A stretch of 61,793 bases of DNA from Gemella cuniculi DSM 15828 (GTDB lineage: Bacteria > Bacillota > Bacilli > Staphylococcales > Gemellaceae). Location of the stretch: contig NZ_KE384434.1 of assembly GCF_000425665.1 (NCBI RefSeq), positions 11,864 to 73,656 on the forward strand, written 5' to 3'. Position numbers and translations under genes: made by a program. The notes under the pieces were generated by a model, which saw only the letters and a program-made list of their open reading frames with translations, was not told the origin of the DNA and made no database searches. Below, piece by piece: positions 43,080 to 53,400 of the stretch; within the stretch, counting starts at the first letter, position 1; each line of letters starts with the position of its first letter.

Positions 43080-44693
43080 TTAAATCATTTTGAAGTGTTT
43101 TAAAGCATCCATGATAGCTTCTTCTTTCTCAGGTGTACACTGTGGAATAACTTGTTTTTCCTTTTTTGACTTATTATAATGCTCCCTCAATTTAATTCCG
43201 CATTTCTTTTTTATCTGAGCAATATATAGTGTTGAAACTTTTAAACCAAATTTTTCTAATATATATGTCTTAATTTGAGCATATGTTGCCTTACTCTCCG
43301 CACTTGTCAAATCCAGCTCATCCAGCTCTATTTCAACATTTATATGCTTATCGACATTAAGTTTGGACAAAAGTGCTACCGTCTCAACATGATATGTCCC
43401 TGGAAACATATCTACTGGTTGAACTTCATTTAGTTTATAACCTAATGTTCGCATAACTTCCATATCACGTGCCAAAGTAGCTGGATTACAGCTTACGTAA
43501 ACTATCTTATTTATATTCATCTCTGCCAAATCTCGCAAGAAACTTTCTTCACATCCTTTTCGTGGTGGATCAACTATTACTGCATCAATTTTCTCATTTT
43601 TTGTTATTAAACTTTTTATAACTTCTTCACTTTTTCCCAATAAAAACTCTACATTTTCCACATTATTTCTTTTCGCATTTTCTTTAGCGTCTTTTATTGC
43701 CGCTTCTACTATTTCTATACCATATACTTTTTTCACTCTTTGTGCTGCAAAAAGACTAATCGTTCCAATCCCGCAATATGCATCAATTATTATATCTTCT
43801 TTTCTTAGATCCGCTAGTTCTAATGCTTTATTATAAAGAACTTCCGTTTGAACAGGGTTCACTTGATAAAAAGAACGTAATGAGATTTTAAATTTTATCC
43901 CATCTAACGTATCCGTTATGTAATCTTCTCCGTAGAGTTTTTCAGTTTGATCTCCAAAAATTACATTAGTCTTTTTATTATTAATATTCAACATTATACT
44001 TACTATTCTATTATCAAGACATGATATTTTTTTGATGAATTCATCTATATTAGAAATCCTATCATTAACAATCAGTCCAACCATAATTTCTGTTTTAGTA
44101 GAGTTTGTTCTAAACATAATATGTCTTAGCGAACCTGTGTGTTTTTTTTCATCATAAATTGATAAATTTAGGTCTTCTATTACCTTACGAATATCATTCA
44201 TCAGCTTATTGTGTTCATCATATTGTATAAAACACTTTTCTATATTTATCACATCATGAGAACGTGGTTTATAATATCCCAATCTTACTTCATTGTTATA
44301 TTTTTGAACAGGTATTACTGATTTATTACGATAATGATAGCTATTTTTCATACCTAATGTATCCAATACTTTTACATTATCTTTTCCTAAAGTTTTATTC
44401 ATAATATTTTGAACTTTTTTAGTTTTAAATCTAAGCTGTTCTTCATAATTCATATGAACAAGATTTGCTCCAGATGTTTTAGAAATTCCTTCTACTCTTT
44501 TGGTAGAAAACTCTAGTATATTCAAAACTTTTCCATACCCAAGATTTTTTTTCATCTTAATTATTTTAAATTCAATTATCTCATCCTCAATAACATCTTC
44601 AATAAATATTGGGAAGTTATCAATCTTAACAATTCCAAGTCCATCATGAGTATAATCAATGACACGTCCTATAAATATATCATTTTTTTCCAT
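43080..44693 (-). CDS. rlmD: 23S rRNA (uracil-C5)-methyltransferase RlmD with ICE-derived C-terminal extension
   Basis: 537 residues. N-terminal TRAM domain (GRVIDYTHDGLGIVKIDNFP), SAM-binding domain (IIDAYCGIGTISLFAAQ), DPPRKGCEESFLRDL and catalytic Cys in YVSCNPATLARDM. Ordinary RlmD ends shortly after HVETVALLSKL (about 450); here about 85 residues follow, with SAESKATYAQIKTYILEKFG, STLYIAQIKKKCGIKLREHY and EEAIMDALKHFKMI. The same extension survives as decayed copies at 2853-3165 and 10700-10816, so it comes from element ends. It methylates U1939-type positions in 23S rRNA. The extension's role is unknown. Confidence 0.93.
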   Translation of the reverse strand: MEKNDIFIGRVIDYTHDGLGIVKIDNFPIFIEDVIEDEIIEFKIIKMKKNLGYGKVLNILEFSTKRVEGISKTSGANLVHMNYEEQLRFKTKKVQNIMNKTLGKDNVKVLDTLGMKNSYHYRNKSVIPVQKYNNEVRLGYYKPRSHDVINIEKCFIQYDEHNKLMNDIRKVIEDLNLSIYDEKKHTGSLRHIMFRTNSTKTEIMVGLIVNDRISNIDEFIKKISCLDNRIVSIMLNINNKKTNVIFGDQTEKLYGEDYITDTLDGIKFKISLRSFYQVNPVQTEVLYNKALELADLRKEDIIIDAYCGIGTISLFAAQRVKKVYGIEIVEAAIKDAKENAKRNNVENVEFLLGKSEEVIKSLITKNEKIDAVIVDPPRKGCEESFLRDLAEMNINKIVYVSCNPATLARDMEVMRTLGYKLNEVQPVDMFPGTYHVETVALLSKLNVDKHINVEIELDELDLTSAESKATYAQIKTYILEKFGLKVSTLYIAQIKKKCGIKLREHYNKSKKEKQVIPQCTPEKEEAIMDALKHFKMI

Positions 44694-44717
44694 ACAATAA
44701 CCTTTCTTAATAAAATA

Positions 44718-44759
44718 AGAGGATAGTAATAGGAAATATTTTTCCTCCTACTATTCTCC
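44718..44759 (-). terminator. terminator between pheB and rlmD
   Basis: Long inverted repeat AGAGGATAGTAATAGGAAA / TTTCCTCCTACTATTCTCC with a TATT loop and a few mismatches, downstream of the pheB stop; U-rich sequence follows on the minus strand. Confidence 0.65.
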
Positions 44760-44815
44760 TACTTTTATATTTTATATATTAAAATTTATTATTTCCAATT
44801 AAAGGAATTTTGAAT

Positions 44816-45262
44816 TTACATACTAACTCCTATTACTTTCACAGAATTTATAAATTCAAGATTTTTTATTCTTGTATTCAACTTTTCTATATTTGTATGT
44901 TCTGAGTCTACTTCTAATGAAATAATAATTGTCGCTCGTGAATTTATTGGTACTGTTTGATGAATAGTCAATACACTACATTTTTCTTCATTAACAACTG
45001 CTAGTATTTTCCCAAGAATTCCTGGAATATCATCAACATCAATAGACAATGATAAAATTGATTGTGTTTTTACATCCTGAATCGGAAATATTGTATCTTT
45101 ATACTTATAAAAAGCACTTCTACTTAAGTCAAATCTTTTTGATGCTTCTAAAATTGATAATTTTGGATCAGCCTCTAATGCCTTTTTCATAATTAAAGTT
45201 TTTTTCACGGCTTCAGGCAAAACATCTTCCCTAATTATATAATATACTTTTTCTTTATCCAT
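44816..45262 (-). CDS. pheB: ACT-domain protein PheB
   Basis: 148 residues. N-terminal helix-turn-helix-like part (ILEASKRFDLSRSAFYKYKD) and a C-terminal ACT domain (LSLSIDVDDIPGILGKILAV, SVLTIHQTVPIN, ATIIISLEVDSEH). The gene follows obgE by ten bases, the same pair as in Bacillus. Presumed amino-acid-sensing regulatory protein; it has no chorismate mutase domain. Confidence 0.9.
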   Translation of the reverse strand: MDKEKVYYIIREDVLPEAVKKTLIMKKALEADPKLSILEASKRFDLSRSAFYKYKDTIFPIQDVKTQSILSLSIDVDDIPGILGKILAVVNEEKCSVLTIHQTVPINSRATIIISLEVDSEHTNIEKLNTRIKNLEFINSVKVIGVSM

Positions 45263-45272
45263 AATTAATCTC

Positions 45273-46577
45273 CTACTCTACGAATTCAAATTCACCTTTA
45301 AGAATTTTAACTATATCTCCATTTTTACATCCACGTTCACGAAGTGCATCATCTACACCCATTGATCTCATTTGTTGAGCAAATCTTCTTATAGAAGCAT
45401 CCCGATTAAAATCAGTCATCAAGAACGCACGCTCTATTCCTGGTCCACTAACCACATATGCTCCCGTATCGTCTCTTGTAATCTTGAACGTCTCATCTTT
45501 AGGTTTATGTTTATAAAGTACTCTATTCTCCATAGTTTCTTCTTCTGTATCAAGTTCGTATAATGTATTTGGATCTGTACTATCTAATATATCACCTACT
45601 TTATAAAGCAAATTATCAATGTTCGTTCTGGTAAAAGCAGAAATTTCTACTATCTCAACTTCTTCACCATCTTCTTTTAATTTATTTTTGAAGTGTTCAA
45701 GATTTTCCGATGCAACTGGAATATCCATTTTATTAGCTACAACTACTTGAGGACGTTCTAAAAGTCGCATATTATATTCTAATAATTCTTGATTAATAAT
45801 CTTATAGTCTTCATAAGGATCACGTCCATCCGTTGCTGACATATCAATTATGTGAACAATAACTTTTGTTCTTTCGATATGACGTAAAAATTGATGCCCA
45901 AGACCTACACCTTGGCTAGCACCTTCTATTAATCCAGGAAGATCAGCCATAACAAAACTTCTATTATCTTTTGTTTCTACAACTCCAAGATTAGGTGCTA
46001 AAGTTGTGAAATGATAATCTGCAATTTTTGGTTTGGCTTTTGACGTTATTGACAATAATGTTGATTTTCCTACTGATGGGAATCCAACTAATCCCACATC
46101 TGCCATAAGTTTTAGTTCAAGAGTCAGATTTCTTTCTTCTCCTGGTTCACCATTTTCTGCGATTTCTGGTGCAGGATTTGATGGTGTCGCAAAACGGCAA
46201 TTACCACGTCCTCCACGTCCTCCACGAGCAACTACAACCTCTTGATTATGCTCAACAAGATCAGCCAAAACTTCTCCAGTATCAGTATCTCTAATAACAG
46301 TTCCAGGTGGTACTTTTAAATATAAATCCTTTGATTTTCTTCCATGCATACCTTTGCTCATTCCATTTTCACCATTTGGCGCAACGAATTTCTTCTGATA
46401 ACGATAGTCCATAAAAGTTCTTAAGCCCTCATCTACGATAAAGACAACATTAGCTCCTCGCCCACCATCGCCTCCAGCTGGTCCTCCTTTTGGGACGTAC
46501 TTTTCTCTTCTGAATGCTACTAAACCATTTCCACCATCACCTGATCTGACGAAAATTTTTACCTCATCTAAAAACAT
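45273..46577 (-). CDS. obgE: Obg/CgtA GTPase
   Basis: 434 residues. Glycine-rich Obg fold ([32 protein letters not shown]), G domain with [35 protein letters not shown] and SAF, and the C-terminal OCT domain ([20 protein letters not shown]). Essential ribosome-associated GTPase for 50S assembly and stress response. First gene of the obgE-pheB operon; RBS AGGAGA. Confidence 0.97.
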   Translation of the reverse strand: MFLDEVKIFVRSGDGGNGLVAFRREKYVPKGGPAGGDGGRGANVVFIVDEGLRTFMDYRYQKKFVAPNGENGMSKGMHGRKSKDLYLKVPPGTVIRDTDTGEVLADLVEHNQEVVVARGGRGGRGNCRFATPSNPAPEIAENGEPGEERNLTLELKLMADVGLVGFPSVGKSTLLSITSKAKPKIADYHFTTLAPNLGVVETKDNRSFVMADLPGLIEGASQGVGLGHQFLRHIERTKVIVHIIDMSATDGRDPYEDYKIINQELLEYNMRLLERPQVVVANKMDIPVASENLEHFKNKLKEDGEEVEIVEISAFTRTNIDNLLYKVGDILDSTDPNTLYELDTEEETMENRVLYKHKPKDETFKITRDDTGAYVVSGPGIERAFLMTDFNRDASIRRFAQQMRSMGVDDALRERGCKNGDIVKILKGEFEFVE

Positions 46578-46619
46578 GCTATTCTCCTATTATTCTATTT
46601 AAATTTAAACTTCTTATTT

Positions 46620-46647
46620 ATTATGATTAAAAATAACTAATTTTCAA
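46620..46647 (-). promoter_or_regulatory. promoter of obgE-pheB
   Basis: Minus-strand TTGAAA (46642-46647), 16-base spacer, CATAAT (46620-46625), about 45 bases before the obgE start. Confidence 0.45.
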
Positions 46648-46654
46648 CTAAACT

Positions 46655-46816
46655 AAGGGTGTCTCAAAATACCAAAATTCACTACTTATCAAATGCAGTA
46701 ATCTATTGATTTTTTAATTCACTTCACACGAATCTTTTTAAAAATCTAAAAAACCATACACGGTATCTCTAAAAAATTAATTTCTATGAGATTACAACTT
46801 TTGAGTCACTTCCCTT
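46655..46816. repeat. MITE-like element with terminal inverted repeats
   Basis: About 160 bases with no ORF, bounded by AAGGGTGTCTCAAAA (46655-46669) and TTTTGAGTCACTTCCCTT (46799-46816), which are imperfect inverted repeats. A related arm pair occurs at 47225-47276. It lies between obgE and the tRNA genes. Likely a small non-autonomous element; target duplication not clear. Confidence 0.5.
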
Positions 46817-46932
46817 TATCCTATAATATGTATATAACACTATGAATAATTATAACATAATTTTCTTTTTGATAATAATAATTTTATATTAAAAACAAAA
46901 AAATATACGGCTGCATACACAACCGTACTTTA

Positions 46933-47005
46933 CTCCACAGGTAGGACTCGAACCTACGACCGATCGGTTAACAGCCGATTGCTCTACCAACTGAGCTACT
47001 GTGGA
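46933..47005 (-). tRNA. tRNA-Asn (GUU)
   Basis: Minus-strand cloverleaf: TCCACAG acceptor paired with CTGTGGA, D arm AGCTCAGTTGGTAGAGCA, anticodon loop CTGTTAAC (anticodon GTT), T arm GTAGGTTCGAGTCCTAC; discriminator G, CCA not encoded. Confidence 0.95.
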
Positions 47006-47029
47006 TAAATCTTCTATATTAAAAAAAAA

Positions 47030-47103
47030 TGGAGCGGGTGATGAGAATCGAACTCACAACATCAGTTTGGAAGACTGAGGTTTTACCACTAAACTACACC
47101 CGC
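47030..47103 (-). tRNA. tRNA-Gly (UCC)
   Basis: Minus-strand cloverleaf: GCGGGTG acceptor paired with CACCCGC, D arm TAGTTTAGTGGTAAAAC, anticodon loop GTCTTCCAAAC (anticodon TCC), T arm TGTGAGTTCGATTCTCATCA-type; CCA encoded. Confidence 0.95.
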
Positions 47104-47497
47104 ATTTGTTTTATTTATCTCTTACGTTTTATATTATATTATAACTTTTATTCTTTGTCAATAATTTTTTTGAAAAAAATTATCGTAATTTCTGTAAAGT
47201 TACAGCAAAATATACAAAAGGAGAGGAAGTAACTCAAAAAATTGATTCTGTAAAATCATAATTTTTGAGCTACTCCCACACAAACCTATATCCTAGAACT
47301 TTAACAAATAGAGAGTCAAAAATCACATGAAATAGCTTCTCAAGAAAACCTCAGTTTTGCTAACTATAGCAAGATAACTTTTTCTAATCGATGTATAGAA
47401 CAATCAGAATATATAACCTATACCTTGCTATTTTCTTGTTAAGTACTAACATACTATGTAAGATATTTTAAGTAAATTCCTTCTTTTTTAATTTATT
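47104..47497. other. intergenic region between tRNA-Gly and the M26 protease gene
   Basis: About 390 bases without a supported ORF. Contains the long hairpin at 47225-47276 and otherwise AT-rich sequence. The tRNA promoter presumably lies near its left end, but I do not see a strong consensus. Confidence 0.45.
47225..47276. repeat. long inverted repeat, MITE-like or terminator
   Basis: GGAAGTAACTCAAAAAATTGATT pairs imperfectly with AATCATAATTTTTGAGCTACTCC around a short loop. The arm GGAAGTRACTCAAAA is shared with the right end of the element at 46655-46816, so both may belong to one repeat family; it could also terminate the protease gene transcript. Confidence 0.45.
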
Positions 47498-50400
47498 CTA
47501 TTGGTTTTTATAAACTGATTCTTTAAAATCATCTGTAACTTTATGATAGGCTTTTATTAATTCACGTTTTAATTCAGCTCTATAACGAAATAATCTTCTC
47601 GCTTTAACTTCTGTATTATCCATAGCCACTGCTCTATCAATAAGTTCTTTTAGTTTAGTGTAACTATCAACAGTTGTTGTAGTGTTATTCCAAGTAATAG
47701 TAACTGGTTTTAATTGTTCTTTTTTAGCAATACGCTTTTCGTACATTTTTTTCTTGAATTCTGTGTAGTTCACGTATTCTCCTTTAAATATTTTATTAAA
47801 AATATATTCGTCAGAAAGAACTTTACCTTCGATTTTTGCCTCTTTTTCTAATTTATCAGTTGCATATGGAATAAATCCATCTTTCCACCCTTTTTCTGCC
47901 AATAGTTCCCACGCTGTTTTTCTAAATTGTAAACCACCTACTGTTCCGGTATTATTTTGCAATGCAGAATAAATTGGTGATGTTAGAGAGATAAAGTAAT
48001 AGTTAGAATCATCACGTACATATTCTTTAACTATGTAATTTGCTTTATCAACAGCAACTAAGTTATTTTCAACCAAATCACCGATAGATTCTAATTTCAT
48101 AGTATTCCATTCACTACTGTTGATTTCACTAATTTTATCACGTGCATTAGTAACATCATTAATTGAATTATCATATACCAAACTAACTTTGTTAAAGAAG
48201 TTACGTTGATCTGATTTAGATAATTTTAGTATACTTTCCGCTTCAATAGCATCAAGTGTATATGTTACATCAAACACCCCACGTATATAATCGCCTAAAT
48301 CTTGTGCAGATTTAAATCTTTCATTAGTTTGATTGTGTGTTGCTAGCTCTCCTTCGAAATTTTGAATAGTATTAAGTGCATAGTAGTAGTCATTCTTATT
48401 CGTAGAAGATTCTAATAACCCTAAAGCAAATGATTCCCCACTATGACCTGGACGACGTTTATATCCATCAAACAACGCTATTTGATCCATCGCATGAGTA
48501 AATTCATGACTTAATGTTGCAGCTCCTCCACTGCTTAATAGTTCTTCTTCCACATACTGCATTAATGTATAGTAACTCATATCTGTACGATATGAACTTT
48601 TTGCAGAAGCTCCTTTATTAGCCCAACCATACCAACTACCTGTTGCACCGAAGAAATCCTCTATCGCTAGATATTGTTTATCATATTGTGATAACCAACC
48701 CTCTTGATTTTTTCCAAATTGGAAACCATCAAACAAACTAATTTCAGAATGAACCAATTTTGATTTAACACTATCATCAACAATTCCATACCACATATCA
48801 ACAAAACTTGCCCAACGATTAGCATAGTTTTGAACCAATTTTTCTACTTTTGCTATTTCTTCTTTGTATTTAGTTGGATTATTAGTTTTTAATTTTTTAT
48901 CTTCTAAATAACGATCTTTAATACCAAAAGATACAAAACTCATATTCGTTGTTATAAACATACTATCGTCACGTAGGTTTAATAATGGTAATAAATATTT
49001 GTTGAAGTGCTTTTGATTACTTAACCAGTAATACAAACTAACATCTTCATTTGGTAGTTGTTTTGATTTTACTTCATAAACACTCGCTTTTATAGAATTC
49101 TTGTACCATTCATTTGTCTGTTTGTTTGGTAAAAATAATTTACGATTTTTTTCTGAGAAACTAATTACATTACTAGTCTCTGACATTTTTGCCAATTCTT
49201 TTTCATATGCATCAATATTATTATTAACCTTCAATACCTCATAGCCAAGGTTTGCAATACTTTCTAACCAACTTACTACATCTTGTTTTTGGCCATAGAA
49301 ATTTGGGTTATACAGCATTATATTTTTTAAAGATAACTCTCCATATTTAATATCATATAAACGTGATAAATAGGATAATCCTGTTATAATTTGTAATTTT
49401 TTAGAAATGAATTTTTCGATAATAGATTTATTTATAGCTTCACTATTTCCAAGTACAATATCATTTGTTATTAAATCATTTAAATAATTATTAATATTAG
49501 CTTTAACTTCTTCAAAGCTACTTTGCCAATACAAATCTTCCATTTTTTTATCCGATGGTTTATTCACCGCTTTATGCATTTCATTAGAGTCAAAACTTAT
49601 AACTTTATAACTTTGTAAAACTTGATTTACTATATCGTTATGTGGAGTAATAAATTGTTCTGGAGTGTATAGCAAACCCTCTCCTAAATCATATTCAAAT
49701 ACATTGGTATCTTGATAAGAACCTAGTAGTTTTACATTTATTTTTTCTCCAGTTCCATCTTTGTAATGTACAAAAATTTGATCCACTTCATCAGTATTTT
49801 TATCTGTTACATTCACAACATTACCTTTTGATAAACTTACTATAGAAATAATTTCCTTAGTTGCTAAATTACTACTATTAGAAATTTTATTCCCATATTT
49901 TACTATTGTCTCTTGATCATAAAACGGTAACAGTTTAGAAGTATTTTCATAAGCAATCTTTCTACCAACTTGTGCATTTTGTAAAGTTGTGTAATCTATA
50001 ATTTCATATTTTGTAGTAATTTCTTTATTTGTTGAAGTGCTATTAGTAGATTTTATTTGCCACTCTGTTATTAATTTTTCTACTTCTGAATTTGTAATAA
50101 CTTTAGCATCTGTTAGTTTTGCATTATTAGCAACTTTTTCAGAAATATTTATATTTTTTGCAGGTGTTGCAAAAGGACTATTTATACCAAAACTTTGAGA
50201 ATTATTACCACTAAACTCATTTATTCCATCGCTTACCACTCCTGCATTAGCACCTACTATCGCTCCAACACTTGCCCCTGTTGCCAATCCAGATATATTT
50301 ATAGTTCCTTTAGCCACAGCTTTATTTACTGTTGAGTTCATACCTAATTGTCCAACTATTCCACCAACATATTTACTAGCAAATGAAGAAGAACCTTTTA

Positions 50401-53400
50401 CTGAATATTGGATATCTGTTGATACTTTTGTTAAAGTACCACCATTTATTACCGAAATAACTCCCCCACTTACCATATTTTCATAAAGTTGTTTTTTATC
50501 TAAAGAAAGGTTCCCTTCTACACTTATATTTTCTAATTTTGAATTATTTCCTTCGACCGTCAACACCAGCCCTGCTAATTCTGATGTAGCAGTTATATCA
50601 CCTTTAACATGAACATTATTTATATTTGAATTCGTTGCTTTTAATGCCAATCCAGCAGCTTTTGCCGTATTAATGTTTACATTAAGATTAATATTTTTTA
50701 TTGTTGAATTTTGTAAAGTATTAAATAAAGGCTTATTCAAGTTGCTAATAGTAAATACTTTACTATCATCTGCACTTTCTAAAACTCCTGTAAAATTTGC
50801 AATATAAGATTGTTCACTATCCCCTAAAGTGTTCGCAACCAAATTTGAACCAATTTCAAAAGTTCCTGCTGGATTTTTTTTAACTGCATCAATTAATTTG
50901 TCAAATTGTGTATATGCATTAGGATATGTTTGAACTTTATCTAATATAATATGTATTCCTTCTGCAAAAGTATTATTTTCCACATGAACCAATTGTGGGC
51001 TAATAACTTTTATATCAAAGTTACTATTATTCTCTGTTATTTCCGATACTGGTAATAGAACATCTTTATGATTTTTTCGCTTAAATTTTACATAATAATT
51101 ACTTAAATCTATTGGCTTAGATACTAAACCTGTCACAAGCTCTGTCTTTCCATTTTCAACTTTATATACCTCTGTTGAGATGACATCTGCTAATTGAATC
51201 TTTTTCAAAGTTAAAGTTACTTGACGAGTATCTTTTATATCTTCTGTATTATTTTTTCTTCCATCAGTATATGTTTGTTCAGTAACAAGAGTGTAAGTCA
51301 CATCTCTATCAAGATTATCCAGTTTTACCGTCGTAGAATTTTTTGGATTAAATTCTACTGCCTTAACTAACTTGTCTCCACTGTATACTTTTATTTTCGA
51401 AGACTGGAATGAATTATTATCATCAACTAAATTATACACTAAACTAATTGCTTTACCTAAATCGTCTGGCGTTACAGATTCTACTGTCAATATTGGTTTT
51501 CTTAATGGAACAAATACTTCTAATCCATCTTTTGCAGTTTGCAAAATTTTTAACACTTTATCTACTTGTTCTTGTGTAGCATCTGGATTTTGTAATATAT
51601 CTTTTGCTTCTTTTAATTTTTCATTTAATATTTTGTAGCTTTCTGCTGTATAATTATCTTCATTTAATTCTTCTGCTTCTGTTGACAAAACTTGTAATTT
51701 TTCTTTATTTATTTTTTGTTCTTCTTTAGTTCCGACTCTTATTATTTCTTCAATAGGATCTTTTATCAGTTTTTCTTCTATAGCTGGATTTTCTTGTCGA
51801 ATACCTTTTATGGTCTTATAGATTTTAGTAATTTCTTTTTCCCCATCTACACCTTGTTGTTTTATTTCTTCTTTTCCTTTTTGAAGAGTGTCATCATTTT
51901 CTTTTCTTGTCGTATACTTTATGACTTGCATTTCTTTTTCTTCTTCAGTAGCTTCTATTGGTTTTGTACCTTTTTTAATTATTTTATCTTTAGGTTCTCT
52001 TATTACCTTTTCTTCTACCGAGATTATCTCTTCTGTTTTTTTACCTTTTACAGTTTTATAAGTTGTTGTAATTTCTTTTTCTCCAACGCTACCTTCTTGG
52101 ATTTCATTATCCCCTACATATTTTGTAGCATCCTCTTCTTCTTTTGTAGAAACTGGAATTTCTTCTTTTCTAGTTTCAACTCTTACTCCTTCCACTGGTT
52201 TTGTTCCTACCAAAATTACCTCTGTTATTGGATCAATATTTTCTACTATTTCTTCTGTATATTGTATTTTTCCATCACTAATAAATTGTCGTTCTTTTAT
52301 AACTTTTCTTCCTTTTATTCCAGTTTTTTCAACTTTGGTTTCTCCTACATAAAGAGTAGCCGTTTTTTTAGTTTTTGTTTCAAATGGAATTTCTATTTCC
52401 TTTTTATCAATATCCTTTACTTCTATAGTTGGATTCAACTCTTGTTTCAACTGATTACCATCTTTTGACTGTACGGTAAATACTGGTTTCGTCCCTATTA
52501 AAATAACCTTATCAGTTGCTAATGTATTTTCTACAACCACCGTTTCTTTATATACTACTTCACTACCATTTAGAAATTGTCGTTCTTTTGTGACTTTTCT
52601 TCCATCTATACCTTCTTTAATTACTCTAATTTGACCTTGGGGAATGGTTGGATCATCTTTTTCTATTGTTTTAAATGGAATTTCTGTTACTACTTCCGTT
52701 TCTTTTACTTCTATACTTGGATTGTTTTCTTGTTGTGCTTGTTTTTCATCTTCAGTTTGTGTAGTAAATACCAATTTCTCAGATTCAGATTTTTCTGTTT
52801 CTTCATCTTTTTCTAATTCATCTAATTTATTTGATTCAGCTGGTTTAGTTATATCCGTCTTTTCTGCTTCAGTTTGTTTTATTTCCTTATCCACTTCTTC
52901 TTTTGTTGTTTCAGTTATTTTTTGTAATTTTGTTGATTTTTCCGTTTCTACTTGTTTTATTGTATCATCTATTTTTTCTAATTCAGTTGTTTTAATTTCT
53001 TCTCTATTTTTTGTAAAATAATGTCCCGTAAATGTATAGCCGTTTATTTGTCTTGGTATCGGAATTTTTCCTCCCACACTTACCTTAATATTCTCAAAAA
53101 ATCTCTCAAAATTATTATTTGCTAAAACTGTTGTTCCTAATAATCCACTTGTTCCTATTGCAAATGCTATCACTGTTAAAACTTTATTTTTTCTTTTGGA
53201 AACAAATAACGCTAATACCATTAATGTAGCACCTACTACAACAACTCCTTTTGCTGGAGTATTACCTGTATTCGGTAATACTGAAGTTTTATTTCCTTCT
53301 TGTGCCTTATATACATAATAGTACGCTTCTACGTCTTCGTCTACTACCTGATTTTCTTCAAAAGTTTTTAATGTTGCTTTTTCAGCATCCGTTAAATCAC

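Larger units (their letters stand above)
10769..43388. mobile_element. Tn1549/CTn-like integrative conjugative element integrated at rlmD
   Basis: About 32.6 kb from the att-like sequence in the recombinase 3' end to the matching sequence in rlmD (43338-43388). It contains a large serine recombinase at the left end and MobC plus relaxase with an oriT-like region. The minus-strand transfer operon follows in the order characteristic of the Tn1549 family: accessory protein, topoisomerase III, CD1107-like, DUF4315, CD1108-like NlpC/P60, VirB4, PrgI, VirB6-like, Maff2, SSB, VirD4, antirepressor, PcfB, replication initiator, CD1845. Cargo: circular bacteriocin cluster, IS110 remnant, YhcG nuclease and AbrB. 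Three transfer-region genes have single-base frameshifts. Ends are inferred from repeat alignment, not proven. Confidence 0.8.

Noticed and set aside
51716-52468. 250-residue plus-strand ORF opposite the M26 protease gene
   Set aside because: Phe/Tyr/Ser-rich reading of the antisense of the Lys/Glu-rich G5 region; no RBS and no protein-like pattern. It is a shadow of the real gene.
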